Of a stretch of DNA of 31,859 nt, positions 15,330 through 22,602 are shown piece by piece. The number at the start of each line of letters is the position of its first letter. Within the stretch, counting starts at the first letter, position 1. This DNA is from Chloroflexota bacterium (lineage in GTDB: Bacteria; Chloroflexota; Anaerolineae; Anaerolineales; DRMV01), in NCBI GenBank assembly GCA_013154225.1, contig JAADCW010000087.1, positions 1 through 31,859 of the forward strand, read 5' to 3'. Both the position numbers and the translations under genes were made by a program. The notes under the pieces are model-generated. The model had not been told where the DNA came from. It did not search any database and saw only the letters and a list, made by a program, of their open reading frames with translations.

Positions 15330-16508
15330 TCAGTTTTGCTGGATGATTTTGGTCAGCAGTTGGTCTTCTTCTTCCCTTTGGGCCGCGTAATCTTGCATAA
15401 AGGCCGAGCGGCGGAAGCGGAGGGCCAGAGGGACCACTTGACGCAAATCGTCGAGGGTGACCTCTGTGCGGGCATCGGCCGCGGCCAGGGCGCGAGCGGC
15501 TTCAAAAAGCGTGATTTCCGCACGCAGAGAAGCAATGCCCAATTGGCTCACCCAGCGCGCACCCAGGCTGGCGATTTCGTCGCTGATGGTCACCTGCGAA
15601 AGCCGCTGCCGCGCGGCCTGAATTTCGGCCTGCAGGGCTGCGGTTTCTTCCGCATATTGCGCGACAAATTGATGGGGGTGTTCCCGATAGGCCTGCGCAC
15701 GGCGGTAGGCTTCCAGGCGTTCCTCAGGGGTTTTCAGGCCAGGCACCCACAGCCGCAGACCAAATCGGTCTAAAATTTGGGGGCGCAAGGGGCCTTCTTC
15801 GGGGTTCATGGAGCCCACCAGCACAAAGCGGGCGCGATACGTGGCGGTCAGCGCCCCTCGGCGCACGGTGTAATGCCCTTGGGCCGCGGCGTCTAAGATC
15901 GCGTCGGCTACTTCGTCTTGCAGCAGGTTGACTTCGTCAATGTAGAGGATGTTGCGGTCGGCCTGGGCCAAAATGCCCTTGCGGATGCGCCGCGGGTTGC
16001 GGTGGTCGGGCTGTCCTAACACGTCATCCAGCCTTGCGTTGAGGGGCAGTTCCACCAACCGCACGCGGTCGAGCACGGCCAAGGGTTTGCCTTCGGCGTA
16101 TTTTCGGGCGCAGTCGGGGCACACCGCGTCAATGCCGCCCTGTTCCACATCTTCAGGCAGACAGCCGTAGAAGCACAAACTGCGGGGCACTTTGGGCAAA
16201 AGGTCCACCAGCCCCCGCACCGCAGTGGTTTTGGCTGTGCCTCGCGGTCCGATGAGCAGCGCACCACCCACAGCAGGGTTGATAACGGCCAAGAGCAGAC
16301 CGAGTTTCATCTCCTGCTGGCCGACGATGGCTGCAAAGGGAAAAGCCAGCGGCTCGGCCAGCCCGGCGTCTTCCTCGTTGACGGGTTCGGCAGGGCGGCC
16401 GGTTGCCCGCTCGGCCAATTCTTTGAGCGAGCGAATACCAGCCGGCAAACGCACGGGCTCACCGCCTGGTTCTTCGACCAGGGGAGAACTGTTGGGTTCA
16501 GCAGACAT
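15330..16508 (-). CDS. ChlI/BchI-like AAA+ ATPase (magnesium-chelatase subunit I family)
   Basis: 392 residues. After a ~50-residue disordered head comes the AAA+ core: FPFAAIVGQQEMKLGLLLA, Walker A G87-PRGTAKT, Walker B LYIDEVNLL (about 188-196) and sensor-1 GSMNPEEG, then arginine-rich LRPQILDRFGL. This matches the motor subunit of Mg/Co chelatases. Residues C112, C116, C130 and C133 lie in an insertion (CFYGC and CPDC), suggestive of a bound metal or redox pair. No ChlD or ChlH gene is adjacent; instead it is wedged between a thioesterase (2 bp upstream) and rsmD. It may serve a chelatase encoded elsewhere or act as a MoxR-type remodelling ATPase. Start ATG 16508 has only a modest AAAGG. 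Confidence 0.85.
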   Translation of the reverse strand: MSAEPNSSPLVEEPGGEPVRLPAGIRSLKELAERATGRPAEPVNEEDAGLAEPLAFPFAAIVGQQEMKLGLLLAVINPAVGGALLIGPRGTAKTTAVRGLVDLLPKVPRSLCFYGCLPEDVEQGGIDAVCPDCARKYAEGKPLAVLDRVRLVELPLNARLDDVLGQPDHRNPRRIRKGILAQADRNILYIDEVNLLQDEVADAILDAAAQGHYTVRRGALTATYRARFVLVGSMNPEEGPLRPQILDRFGLRLWVPGLKTPEERLEAYRRAQAYREHPHQFVAQYAEETAALQAEIQAARQRLSQVTISDEIASLGARWVSQLGIASLRAEITLFEAARALAAADARTEVTLDDLRQVVPLALRFRRSAFMQDYAAQREEEDQLLTKIIQQN

Positions 16509-16510
16509 CG

Positions 16511-17014
16511 TTAGCCTTTGGATTGTTCCGCGGCTTCCACCTGGGCGCGCTGTTTCAAGCGGAAGGCCTGGCGGGCTTTGGCCTGCTCCATGCGTTCCCG
16601 TTGGGCAGGCGTTTCAGGAATAAGTTGCGGCACTTCGGTGGGTTGGCCGTTTTCGTCTAAAGCCACATACACCAAATAGGCGGTGTTGGTGTGGGTTTGT
16701 TCGCCTGTGATGGGGTTTTCGGCCACGACTTGCACTTCGGCTTCCATAGAAGTGCGGCCAGTGTAGGAAACTTCTGCGGTGAGGGTGACCAGGTTGCCAA
16801 TGTGGATGGGCTGGCGGAACATCATTTGGTCAATGGCCACGGTCACTACGCGGCGGTTGGCAAACCGCATACAGGCCAGGGCGCCGGCTTCGTCCACCAG
16901 TTTCATGATCCAACCACCGTGGACGTTGCCCGCGCTGTTGGCGTGTTGCGGTTGCATGAGTTGCGAAAGGGTCACTCGCGACGCACTGACGGGTTTGCTT
17001 TTGAGGGGCGACAT
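16511..17014 (-). CDS. Acyl-CoA thioesterase, hotdog fold (YciA/BACH type)
   Basis: Hydrolyses acyl-CoA to free acid and CoA. 167 residues with the single hotdog domain: NSAGNVHGGWIMKLVDEAGALACMRFANRRVVTVAID holds the active-site region (N and D/E of the family), followed by MFRQPIHIGNLVTLTAEVSYTGRTSMEAEVQV. The C-terminal 35 residues are charged and helical (ERMEQAKARQAFRLKQRAQVEAAEQ). GAGGAG ribosome site lies inside the end of the upstream gene, whose stop is three bases before this ATG, so translation is likely coupled. Chain-length preference cannot be told. Confidence 0.9.
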   Translation of the reverse strand: MSPLKSKPVSASRVTLSQLMQPQHANSAGNVHGGWIMKLVDEAGALACMRFANRRVVTVAIDQMMFRQPIHIGNLVTLTAEVSYTGRTSMEAEVQVVAENPITGEQTHTNTAYLVYVALDENGQPTEVPQLIPETPAQRERMEQAKARQAFRLKQRAQVEAAEQSKG

Positions 17015-17017
17015 GGT

Positions 17018-17383
17018 TCACTCCTCGTAAGGGGGAAGTAACTCAGGCATAGTCAACAAGACGTCCACTGTGCCAGCGGGTGGCTTTGAGGGCGCGGGCG
17101 GCAGGGGGACGGTCATGTTGGTTTGGGGCGCAAAATCCGGTGGGGGTGGCGGCGTTTCGGGCGGGTGCAGTGCCGCGGTTTCCACATGCCGCAGGATGCG
17201 CGGGGCCCGCGGGTTGGCCTCCAGTTGCCCAACATATTCGCCGTGAATGGAAAAGACTTCGCCCGCAGGGGTTACGAAACCGATCCAGCGCCCTTTGGTG
17301 TCGAAGAGGTAGGGGTAACCCAGGAAAGCCGCCAGGTTGCGGCCGGTGGTGTAGATGGGAATCCAGCGGATGTCGTGTTGCAT
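17018..17383 (-). CDS. Unknown protein: small beta-rich domain with proline-rich tail
   Basis: 121 residues, not recognised. Residues 1-60 contain alternating strands with GYPYLFDTKGRWIGFVTPAG and EVFSIHGEYVGQLE, resembling a compact beta-barrel or beta-sandwich. Residues 75-110 are proline-rich (HPPETPPPPPDFAPQ, then LPPAPSKPPAG) and end in a hydrophobic LLTMPELLPPYEE. No signal peptide or membrane segment. It sits nine bases after GtrA and three before the thioesterase in one transcript, so it is certainly translated in this operon if the operon is. The tail looks like a linker or docking arm. Confidence 0.72.
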   Translation of the reverse strand: MQHDIRWIPIYTTGRNLAAFLGYPYLFDTKGRWIGFVTPAGEVFSIHGEYVGQLEANPRAPRILRHVETAALHPPETPPPPPDFAPQTNMTVPLPPAPSKPPAGTVDVLLTMPELLPPYEE

Positions 17384-17392
17384 GGCAAGACC

Positions 17393-17854
17393 TTATGCGC
17401 CGACGGCGACGTCGTTGTAAGTCCAGAAGCGGTTGGCAAAGAAGTTCCACAGCATCACGGTGAGCACGACCACGCCCAAAGCCGCGTTGTTGCCCCAAAA
17501 CGTGGGGGTGAGGGGAAGCGGGGGCACCAGATGGGTCATCCAGGAGACCAGCACCGGCCGAATGAGCGCAAACAGTGTGGTGCGGATGATCAACCCAATG
17601 GTGCCCACAGTGCCAAACTGCAGCCACTGTTGCCAGACCCGTTTGGAACGCGATTCGGGATAGGTCCAATAGCGATGCCAAAAGAAGTTGTGGGTAAGGG
17701 CAGTGATGAAAGAAATCACGCTGGAAATGACTGGCGGCATCCCAAAGACCTGGGTGAGCAGATTGAAGATGCCGAAATCAACGGTAGTGCCCATGATGCC
17801 CACGACGAAAAACTTAGCAAAGCGTTTTCGTTCGTTGCGGTGTTGCAGAATCAT
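17393..17854 (-). CDS. GtrA-family membrane protein
   Basis: 153 residues with four hydrophobic helices, the size and shape of GtrA proteins, which are thought to help move undecaprenyl-linked sugars across the membrane. Typical phrases are FFVVGIMGTTVDFGIFNLL at the start, HNFFWHRYWTYPE after the second helix and WNFFANRFWTYND at the end. It overlaps the UXS-like gene upstream by four bases (ATGA), so sugar-nucleotide synthesis and glycan export are coupled at the translational level. Confidence 0.9.
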   Translation of the reverse strand: MILQHRNERKRFAKFFVVGIMGTTVDFGIFNLLTQVFGMPPVISSVISFITALTHNFFWHRYWTYPESRSKRVWQQWLQFGTVGTIGLIIRTTLFALIRPVLVSWMTHLVPPLPLTPTFWGNNAALGVVVLTVMLWNFFANRFWTYNDVAVGA

Positions 17855-18810
17855 TGGCTTTGCATCCTCCGTTGGAAGTCGGCAATGGTCCGGCGGAGCC
17901 CGTCTTCCAGGTCAATGTGGGGCTGCCAACCGAGGATTTTGCGGGCTTTGGTGATGTCGGGGCAACGGCGTTGGGGGTCGTCGCGATCGCGGGCGCTTTC
18001 CAGAAAGACCACGCCCGCCGCGTTCCCCACGACCCGGTTGACGGTTTCGGCGAGTTCCAAGATGGTAAATTCTGCCGGGTTGCCAATGTTGACGGGCTCG
18101 TGTTCGTCGGAGAGCAACAAGCGATAAATGCCTTCGATAAGATCATCCACATAGCAAAAACTGCGGGTTTGGTGGCCGTCGCCGTACACGGTCAGCGGTT
18201 CCCCCCGCAGGGCCTGCTGAATGAAATTGGGAATCACCCGCCCGTCGTCCAGCCGCATTCGGGGGCCGTACGTGTTGAAAATGCGCACGATGCGGGTATC
18301 CAGGCCGTGATAGCGGTGGTAGGCCATGGTCATGGCTTCGGCATAACGTTTGGCTTCGTCGTACACCGAGCGTTCGCCAATGGGGTTGACCTTGCCCCAG
18401 TAGGTTTCGGGCTGGGGGTGGACCTCAGGGTCGCCGTACACTTCGCTGGTGGAAGCCAGCAGAAAGCGGGCGCCGTGGGCCTTGGCCAGCCCCAAGGTGT
18501 TGTGTGTGCCCAACGCGCCCACCTTGAGGGTTTGAATGGGGAGGTTCGGATAGCCATAAGGGGATTTACGGTTAGGGCTGGCGGGGGAGGCAAAATGAAG
18601 CACAGCATCCAACTTGCCTGGCACGAAGATGAAATTAGTCACATCGTGGCGAATGAACGAAAAGCGAGGATGCCCGGCCAGATGGGCTAAGTTTTGCGGG
18701 TCGCCGGTGAGGAAGTTGTCCATTCCGACAACCTCATGCCCTTCGGCCAACAGCCGATCGCAGAGGTGCGAGCCAAGGAAGCCCGCGGCTCCGGTTACTA
18801 AAATGCGCAT
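17851..18810 (-). CDS. NAD-dependent sugar epimerase/dehydratase, UDP-glucuronate decarboxylase-like (UDP-xylose synthase)
   Basis: 319-residue extended short-chain dehydrogenase. Rossmann motif G7-A-A-G-F-L-G13; Ser/Thr at 120-122 in STSEVYGDP; catalytic Y150 and K154 in YDEAKRYAE. The sequence around these, ETYWGKVNPIGERSVYDEAKR, is characteristic of UDP-glucuronate decarboxylases that make UDP-xylose, as is IFNTYGPRMRLDDGRVIPNF. The start at 18810 is set by the glycine-rich strand MRILVTG beginning there and GGAG upstream; a longer version to 18873 adds nothing family-like. Product probably feeds a surface glycan built with GtrA and membrane glycosyltransferases. Confidence 0.88.
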   Translation of the reverse strand: MRILVTGAAGFLGSHLCDRLLAEGHEVVGMDNFLTGDPQNLAHLAGHPRFSFIRHDVTNFIFVPGKLDAVLHFASPASPNRKSPYGYPNLPIQTLKVGALGTHNTLGLAKAHGARFLLASTSEVYGDPEVHPQPETYWGKVNPIGERSVYDEAKRYAEAMTMAYHRYHGLDTRIVRIFNTYGPRMRLDDGRVIPNFIQQALRGEPLTVYGDGHQTRSFCYVDDLIEGIYRLLLSDEHEPVNIGNPAEFTILELAETVNRVVGNAAGVVFLESARDRDDPQRRCPDITKARKILGWQPHIDLEDGLRRTIADFQRRMQSQ

Positions 18811-18863
18811 AGGGTTGCTCCAGCAAAAAGGTTCGCGAAGAATGATCGCATCGTCAGCGGCTG

Positions 18864-20450
18864 TTATCGCCAAGTGACGTTGGTGACCAAACCGTCGCCG
18901 GTGATTTGTTGTCCTTTACCCGTGGTGGTATCCACCAGGTACAGATTGCCCTGATAAATCACGGCAATGGCAAAATGGCCCTGCGGCGAAAGGGGGGCAG
19001 GCGACCAGACAATGGGTTGCGGCATCAGCCCCAGCGCGCCTTCTGGGGGAAAGATCGCGCGGCGGTTGGAACCGTCTCGGTCCATGACCATGAGCCGATA
19101 GCGGCTGATGTCGCTTTTTTGGGGAAAGATGGCCTGCAAATAAGCGACCTGGTAACCCTGGGGTTGGGCCGGCGAGGCCGCGGGGTTGGCAAACATGCCC
19201 ACGTCGGGCACCAGGGTGATGCTGGTTTGCAGGGGGAAGACGTAAGCAGTGAGGTCAAACTGGGGCGAGGCTTCGTTATCTTCGGCCTGCGGGTCGCCGT
19301 GGGTGACGGTAAAGAGCACTTTCCCATCAGGGCTCCAACCCAGGCCGGGCACCCAGGCCCAATCGGCTTGGGTTTGGTAGGGCACCAAAGGCAGAAGGGG
19401 GCGCAGGCCCTCTTCGCCAAAGTCGTACACGCCCACCGCGTCGGGCCGGGCAAAGGCGAGCAAAGCCCCCTGAGGCGACCAGGCAAAGGAAAGCCCCCAC
19501 CAACCGTAGATGCCGCCTGCGTTGGCTTCCAGCCGCAATCTGGGCTGAGAAACCCAACCCACACTGCTGAAACTGATGGTGTAAAGGTCGTTGTTGGCCT
19601 GCCAGCCCGGCGGTTGTGGGCGGGGTTCTACGGTGGAGTAGGCAATGGTGTAAGAGGAATAGGGCGCGAAATCAGCAAAATGAGCAATGTTTTTCACGCC
19701 CAGGGGGATGAGTTTGGGCGGTGAGGCGTCCAGGTCGGCAATCCAGAGGGTGTTGAGTTCGCCTTCTTCCTCGCTTTTGCGGGTGAAGAGCAAAAAGCGC
19801 CTGTTGGGCGAGAGGGAGAAGACCCGGCCGTCCAGATCGCCCGTGGTCACTACGGGCTGGCGCACGCCGGTGTTGCCGTCCATTACCCAGGCGTTGCCGC
19901 CGGCCAGGTAGGCCAGTTTCCCAGGGATGGGGCGGGGTACAAAGGGCGTTTGCACGCCCACCATGACGATTTCCGGCACCGGGGTTTTGACCACCACGGT
20001 TTTGACGGGCTGGTTGGAAACCTCTTTGCCGTCTTCGATGACCTGGCGGTAGGTGACTTCGCGGCGGCCATTGACGCCGGCCTGGATGATGCGGGTTTCC
20101 CCTTCGGGCAGGGCTTCGTTGCGCAAAACTTGGCGCTCAAAGGGGATGATTTCTTCGCTGATGGTGAATTTTTCCTGCACCCGGATGACGCGGATGGTGT
20201 CGCCATCGTTGAGCAGGGCATACATCGCGGGCTCGGTGCGGTCCAATTCCCCCAATTGAATGCCCGCGGCCTGGAGAGCCTGCTGCACACTGCTTCCTGC
20301 AGGCACTTGCACCTTTTGCTCTTGCCCGTCGGCCTTGATGGTCACGCTAATGGTGCCCTGGCCGCGCCGCGGGGAGATGCACCCAGCCGTGGCAGTGGCA
20401 AGGGCAAGCAAGGCAAGCAAGAGGAAGAAGAATCGGCGAGAAAACGACAT
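18864..20450 (-). CDS. Lipoprotein: DUF348 and G5 domains plus WD40/TolB-like propeller
   Basis: 528 residues. Signal peptide with lipobox ATAGC, lipidated Cys24. Residues 33-93 are a ubiquitin-like DUF348 domain (VTIKADGQEQKVQVPAGSSV), and residues 95-165 a G5-type domain ending TVVVKTPVPEIVMVG; this pair is found in YabE/resuscitation-factor-type wall proteins. The rest, about 180-528, reads as a six-to-seven-blade propeller (LSPNRRFLLFTRKS, GLSFAWSPQGALLAFARP, PGLGWSPDGKVLFTVTH). No catalytic domain is visible. I start at ATG 20450; a TTG six bases upstream is possible. No clear ribosome site, and TATACC with its end seven bases before that TTG hints at a short or missing leader. A surface sensor or scaffold is inferred. 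Confidence 0.82.
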   Translation of the reverse strand: MSFSRRFFFLLLALLALATATAGCISPRRGQGTISVTIKADGQEQKVQVPAGSSVQQALQAAGIQLGELDRTEPAMYALLNDGDTIRVIRVQEKFTISEEIIPFERQVLRNEALPEGETRIIQAGVNGRREVTYRQVIEDGKEVSNQPVKTVVVKTPVPEIVMVGVQTPFVPRPIPGKLAYLAGGNAWVMDGNTGVRQPVVTTGDLDGRVFSLSPNRRFLLFTRKSEEEGELNTLWIADLDASPPKLIPLGVKNIAHFADFAPYSSYTIAYSTVEPRPQPPGWQANNDLYTISFSSVGWVSQPRLRLEANAGGIYGWWGLSFAWSPQGALLAFARPDAVGVYDFGEEGLRPLLPLVPYQTQADWAWVPGLGWSPDGKVLFTVTHGDPQAEDNEASPQFDLTAYVFPLQTSITLVPDVGMFANPAASPAQPQGYQVAYLQAIFPQKSDISRYRLMVMDRDGSNRRAIFPPEGALGLMPQPIVWSPAPLSPQGHFAIAVIYQGNLYLVDTTTGKGQQITGDGLVTNVTWR

Positions 20451-20477
20451 GGGCAAAGGGAATGGTATAATCGGGCT

Positions 20478-21047
20478 TTAGCGGATGCGACCTTGGATGG
20501 TCATGGCGCCCTGGCTCATGGTAATGCTTTCAATGCGAATGCCGGTGGCTACCGGGCCGATGGCGCCTGTGAAGGCTTCGTTGAGCATTCCTGAGATGGC
20601 TTCCAGCAGGCCGTCGGGCGCAGGCCAGGGGCCAAAGTCGGCCGAAGCCAGGGCAAACTCTGGCTTGCCTTCATCGTCCACGCTGACGGTAATGACCATG
20701 CGCACATTGGCAACCACATTGCCTTTTTGCACTTGGCCGTAGATGACCATTTCGTTATTTTCCAGCACCACCTGAGGGTGTTGGAAAAGGGCCTCAGGGT
20801 CGGCGGCCAGTTTGGCGGCCAGCAGGGCTGTGAGTTGCTCCTGGGTGATGGTCACGGTCACGTGGCCGTCCAGGGAAGCCTCAACGGCCTGGGTCCAGGT
20901 GTCTTCCAGATTTTGCAGGGCGTTGGGGTCGGGCGTGGGCAATGGGGCTGGCGGCGTGGGGCCGCCCAGATTGATGGTGCAAGCCAGAGAGATCAACATC
21001 CAAAGCCCACCCAGCACGAACCCTATCCATCGTTTGCGTAGGTGCAT
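20478..21047 (-). CDS. Small lipoprotein of unknown function
   Basis: 189 residues. Lipobox LISLAC gives lipidated Cys23, followed by a Pro/Thr-rich tether (GGPTPPAPLPTPDPN). The folded part (about 45-185) contains VTVTITQEQLTALLAAKL and VYGQVQ-like strands ending in SITMSQGAMTIQGRIR, a pattern I associate with small lipoproteins of Chloroflexota that resemble LPS-transport-like or lipid-binding beta structures, but I cannot assign a family. The ATG at 21047 has GAGG eight bases upstream. First gene of the minus-strand cluster and 27 bp upstream of the G5 lipoprotein. Confidence 0.78.
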   Translation of the reverse strand: MHLRKRWIGFVLGGLWMLISLACTINLGGPTPPAPLPTPDPNALQNLEDTWTQAVEASLDGHVTVTITQEQLTALLAAKLAADPEALFQHPQVVLENNEMVIYGQVQKGNVVANVRMVITVSVDDEGKPEFALASADFGPWPAPDGLLEAISGMLNEAFTGAIGPVATGIRIESITMSQGAMTIQGRIR

Positions 21048-21078
21048 GGTTTGCCTCGCTTTCATAACACAGGTACAA

Positions 21079-21087
21079 ATTATAGCA
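21079..21087 (-). promoter_or_regulatory. Extended -10 promoter of the minus-strand lipoprotein cluster
   Basis: On the minus strand TGCTATAAT (21087 to 21079) is a perfect extended -10, about 31 bases before the ATG at 21047. The -35 position has only ATTGGG-like sequence. The element overlaps the first base of the scpB start codon on the plus strand, so the two divergent units share 39 bp. Confidence 0.6.
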
Positions 21088-21644
21088 TGAGCACAGCCCC
21101 CCAATCTCTTTCTTTGGAAGCCCGTTTAGAAGCCTTGTTGTTTGTTTCGCCCGAACCGGTGACGGCTCGGCGTTTGGCGCAGGCTTTGGAGGTGCCCCTG
21201 AAGGAAGTGGAAGCCGCGCTTACGCGCCTGGCCACAGCCTTGGAAGGCCGCGGCATCCGCCTGGAGCGCCACCGTGAGCGCTGGCAGTTGGTCTCTGCCC
21301 CCGAGGCTGGCCCGCTGGTAGAGCGTTTCTTGGGTTTGGAAGCCACTTCGCGCTTGACCCAGGCCGCGTTGGAGACATTGGCTATTATAGCCTACCGCCA
21401 GCCCATTACCCGCCCCCAAGTGGATGCCATCCGCGGGGTCAACAGCGATGGTGTGCTCCGCTCTTTGCTGAGCAAAGGCTTGATTGAGGAAGTTGGGCGG
21501 GCTGAGGGCCCGGGGCGACCTATTTTGTATGGCACCACCGCGCTCTTTTTAGAGTTGTTTGGCCTGCCTTCGCTGGATGCTTTGCCGCCTTTGGAAGAAG
21601 ACGAAGGCGAAGCTCAGCCAGAGACAGACTTGCTCAAAACATGA
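21087..21644 (+). CDS. scpB: Segregation and condensation protein B
   Basis: 185 residues; with ScpA, ScpB forms the kleisin complex that binds SMC for chromosome condensation. Two winged-helix domains; the hallmark stretch TLAIIAYRQPITRPQVDAIRG is intact, followed by RSLLSKGLIEEVGR and GRPILYGTT. Acidic C-terminal tail (PPLEEDEGEAQPE). ScpA is not adjacent, so it must lie elsewhere. The ATG at 21087 has only a weak AGGT upstream at an awkward distance; an upstream in-frame start cannot be excluded. The following gap to 21818 carries a GGCAAAC/GTTTGCC hairpin (21721-21738). Confidence 0.93.
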   Translation: MSTAPQSLSLEARLEALLFVSPEPVTARRLAQALEVPLKEVEAALTRLATALEGRGIRLERHRERWQLVSAPEAGPLVERFLGLEATSRLTQAALETLAIIAYRQPITRPQVDAIRGVNSDGVLRSLLSKGLIEEVGRAEGPGRPILYGTTALFLELFGLPSLDALPPLEEDEGEAQPETDLLKT

Positions 21645-21818
21645 GCGCACGAGCGTAGAGAGGATTGGAAGGCGTTGCAACTGCGGGTTGCAAGTTGCAT
21701 TCCTTTGTGTGCTGTTTTCGGGCAAACGCTGGTTTGCCTGTGAGGATTCAAAACCAAGGTTTGTTGAGATAACACCTGAGATAGTGACTGCATCAGCCCT
21801 CGCGAGGAAGAGGAGATT

Positions 21819-22568
21819 ATGGCAGAAGAGCGTTTGCAAAAGATTTTAGCCCGTGCAGGTCTGGGTTCGCGACGGGCATGTGAGGAGTTCATTGCCCAGG
21901 GCCGGGTGACGGTCAACGGCCGCGTGGCCAAGTTGGGCGATAAGGCCGATCCGGCCAAAGATGACATTCGTCTGGACGGCCAGCGCATCAAGCCGCCGGA
22001 GACGCCGGTTTATATTGCCCTTTACAAGCCCCGTTTTGTGCTTTCGACCACCGAAAGCCAGGACGGGCGCAAAACCGTGCGCGATTTGGTGCCCGTGCCT
22101 GAACGCATTTTCCCTGTGGGACGGTTGGATTTGGAAAGCGAAGGCCTGATGCTGTTGACCAACGACGGCGACTTAGCCAATCGGTTGACGCACCCGCGCT
22201 ATGGGCATGAGAAGGAATATCGGGTTTTGGTGGCCAAACGCCCCGATCCTTCTCAGTTGGAAGCCTGGCGGCACGGGATTGTGTTGGAAGACGGCACGCG
22301 TACCCGGCCCGCGGAAGTGTGGGTAGAACGCACCCAAGGCAAGGGGGCTTGGCTGCGGGTTATTTTGAAAGAAGGCAAAAAGCGCCAGATTCGCGAGATG
22401 TGCCGCCTTACCGGGTTGCCTGTGGTGCGCTTGGTGCGCATCCGCATTGGGCCGTTGCGCCTGGAAGGTTTGAAACCCGGCGAGTGGCGACATCTGACGC
22501 CGGAAGAAGTGCAAGCCCTCAAGCAAGGGAAACGCCCAAGCCGCTCGCGGCGGCGTTCCCGCCGATAA
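21819..22568 (+). CDS. Pseudouridine synthase, RsuA/RluB family
   Basis: Isomerises a uridine in rRNA to pseudouridine. 249 residues: N-terminal S4 RNA-binding domain (RLQKILARAGLGSRRACEEFI, residues 5-60), then the catalytic domain with FPVGRLDLESEGLMLLTNDG, which includes the catalytic Asp, and KKRQIREMC. The C terminus is a basic tail (KRPSRSRRRSRR). scpB next to rluB is a common neighbourhood in bacteria and favours RluB (23S rRNA) over RsuA, but by sequence alone I do not separate them. Strong AGAGGAG ribosome site. Confidence 0.92.
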   Translation: MAEERLQKILARAGLGSRRACEEFIAQGRVTVNGRVAKLGDKADPAKDDIRLDGQRIKPPETPVYIALYKPRFVLSTTESQDGRKTVRDLVPVPERIFPVGRLDLESEGLMLLTNDGDLANRLTHPRYGHEKEYRVLVAKRPDPSQLEAWRHGIVLEDGTRTRPAEVWVERTQGKGAWLRVILKEGKKRQIREMCRLTGLPVVRLVRIRIGPLRLEGLKPGEWRHLTPEEVQALKQGKRPSRSRRRSRR

Positions 22569-22602
22569 ACCTTGCTCCTGTGGTGAGCAGTTCGAGGTTG
22601 CT

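Noticed and set aside
14463..15773. 436-codon plus-strand frame across the repeats and opposite rsmD and the ChlI-like gene
   Set aside because: Begins in the CT-rich repeat and continues antisense to two recognisable genes; no ribosome site.
21645..21818. CACCTGAGATAGTGACTGCATCAGCC looked like part of a TPP riboswitch
   Set aside because: Only a CTGAGA-like fragment is present; the rest of the conserved core is missing and the next gene has no thiamin link.
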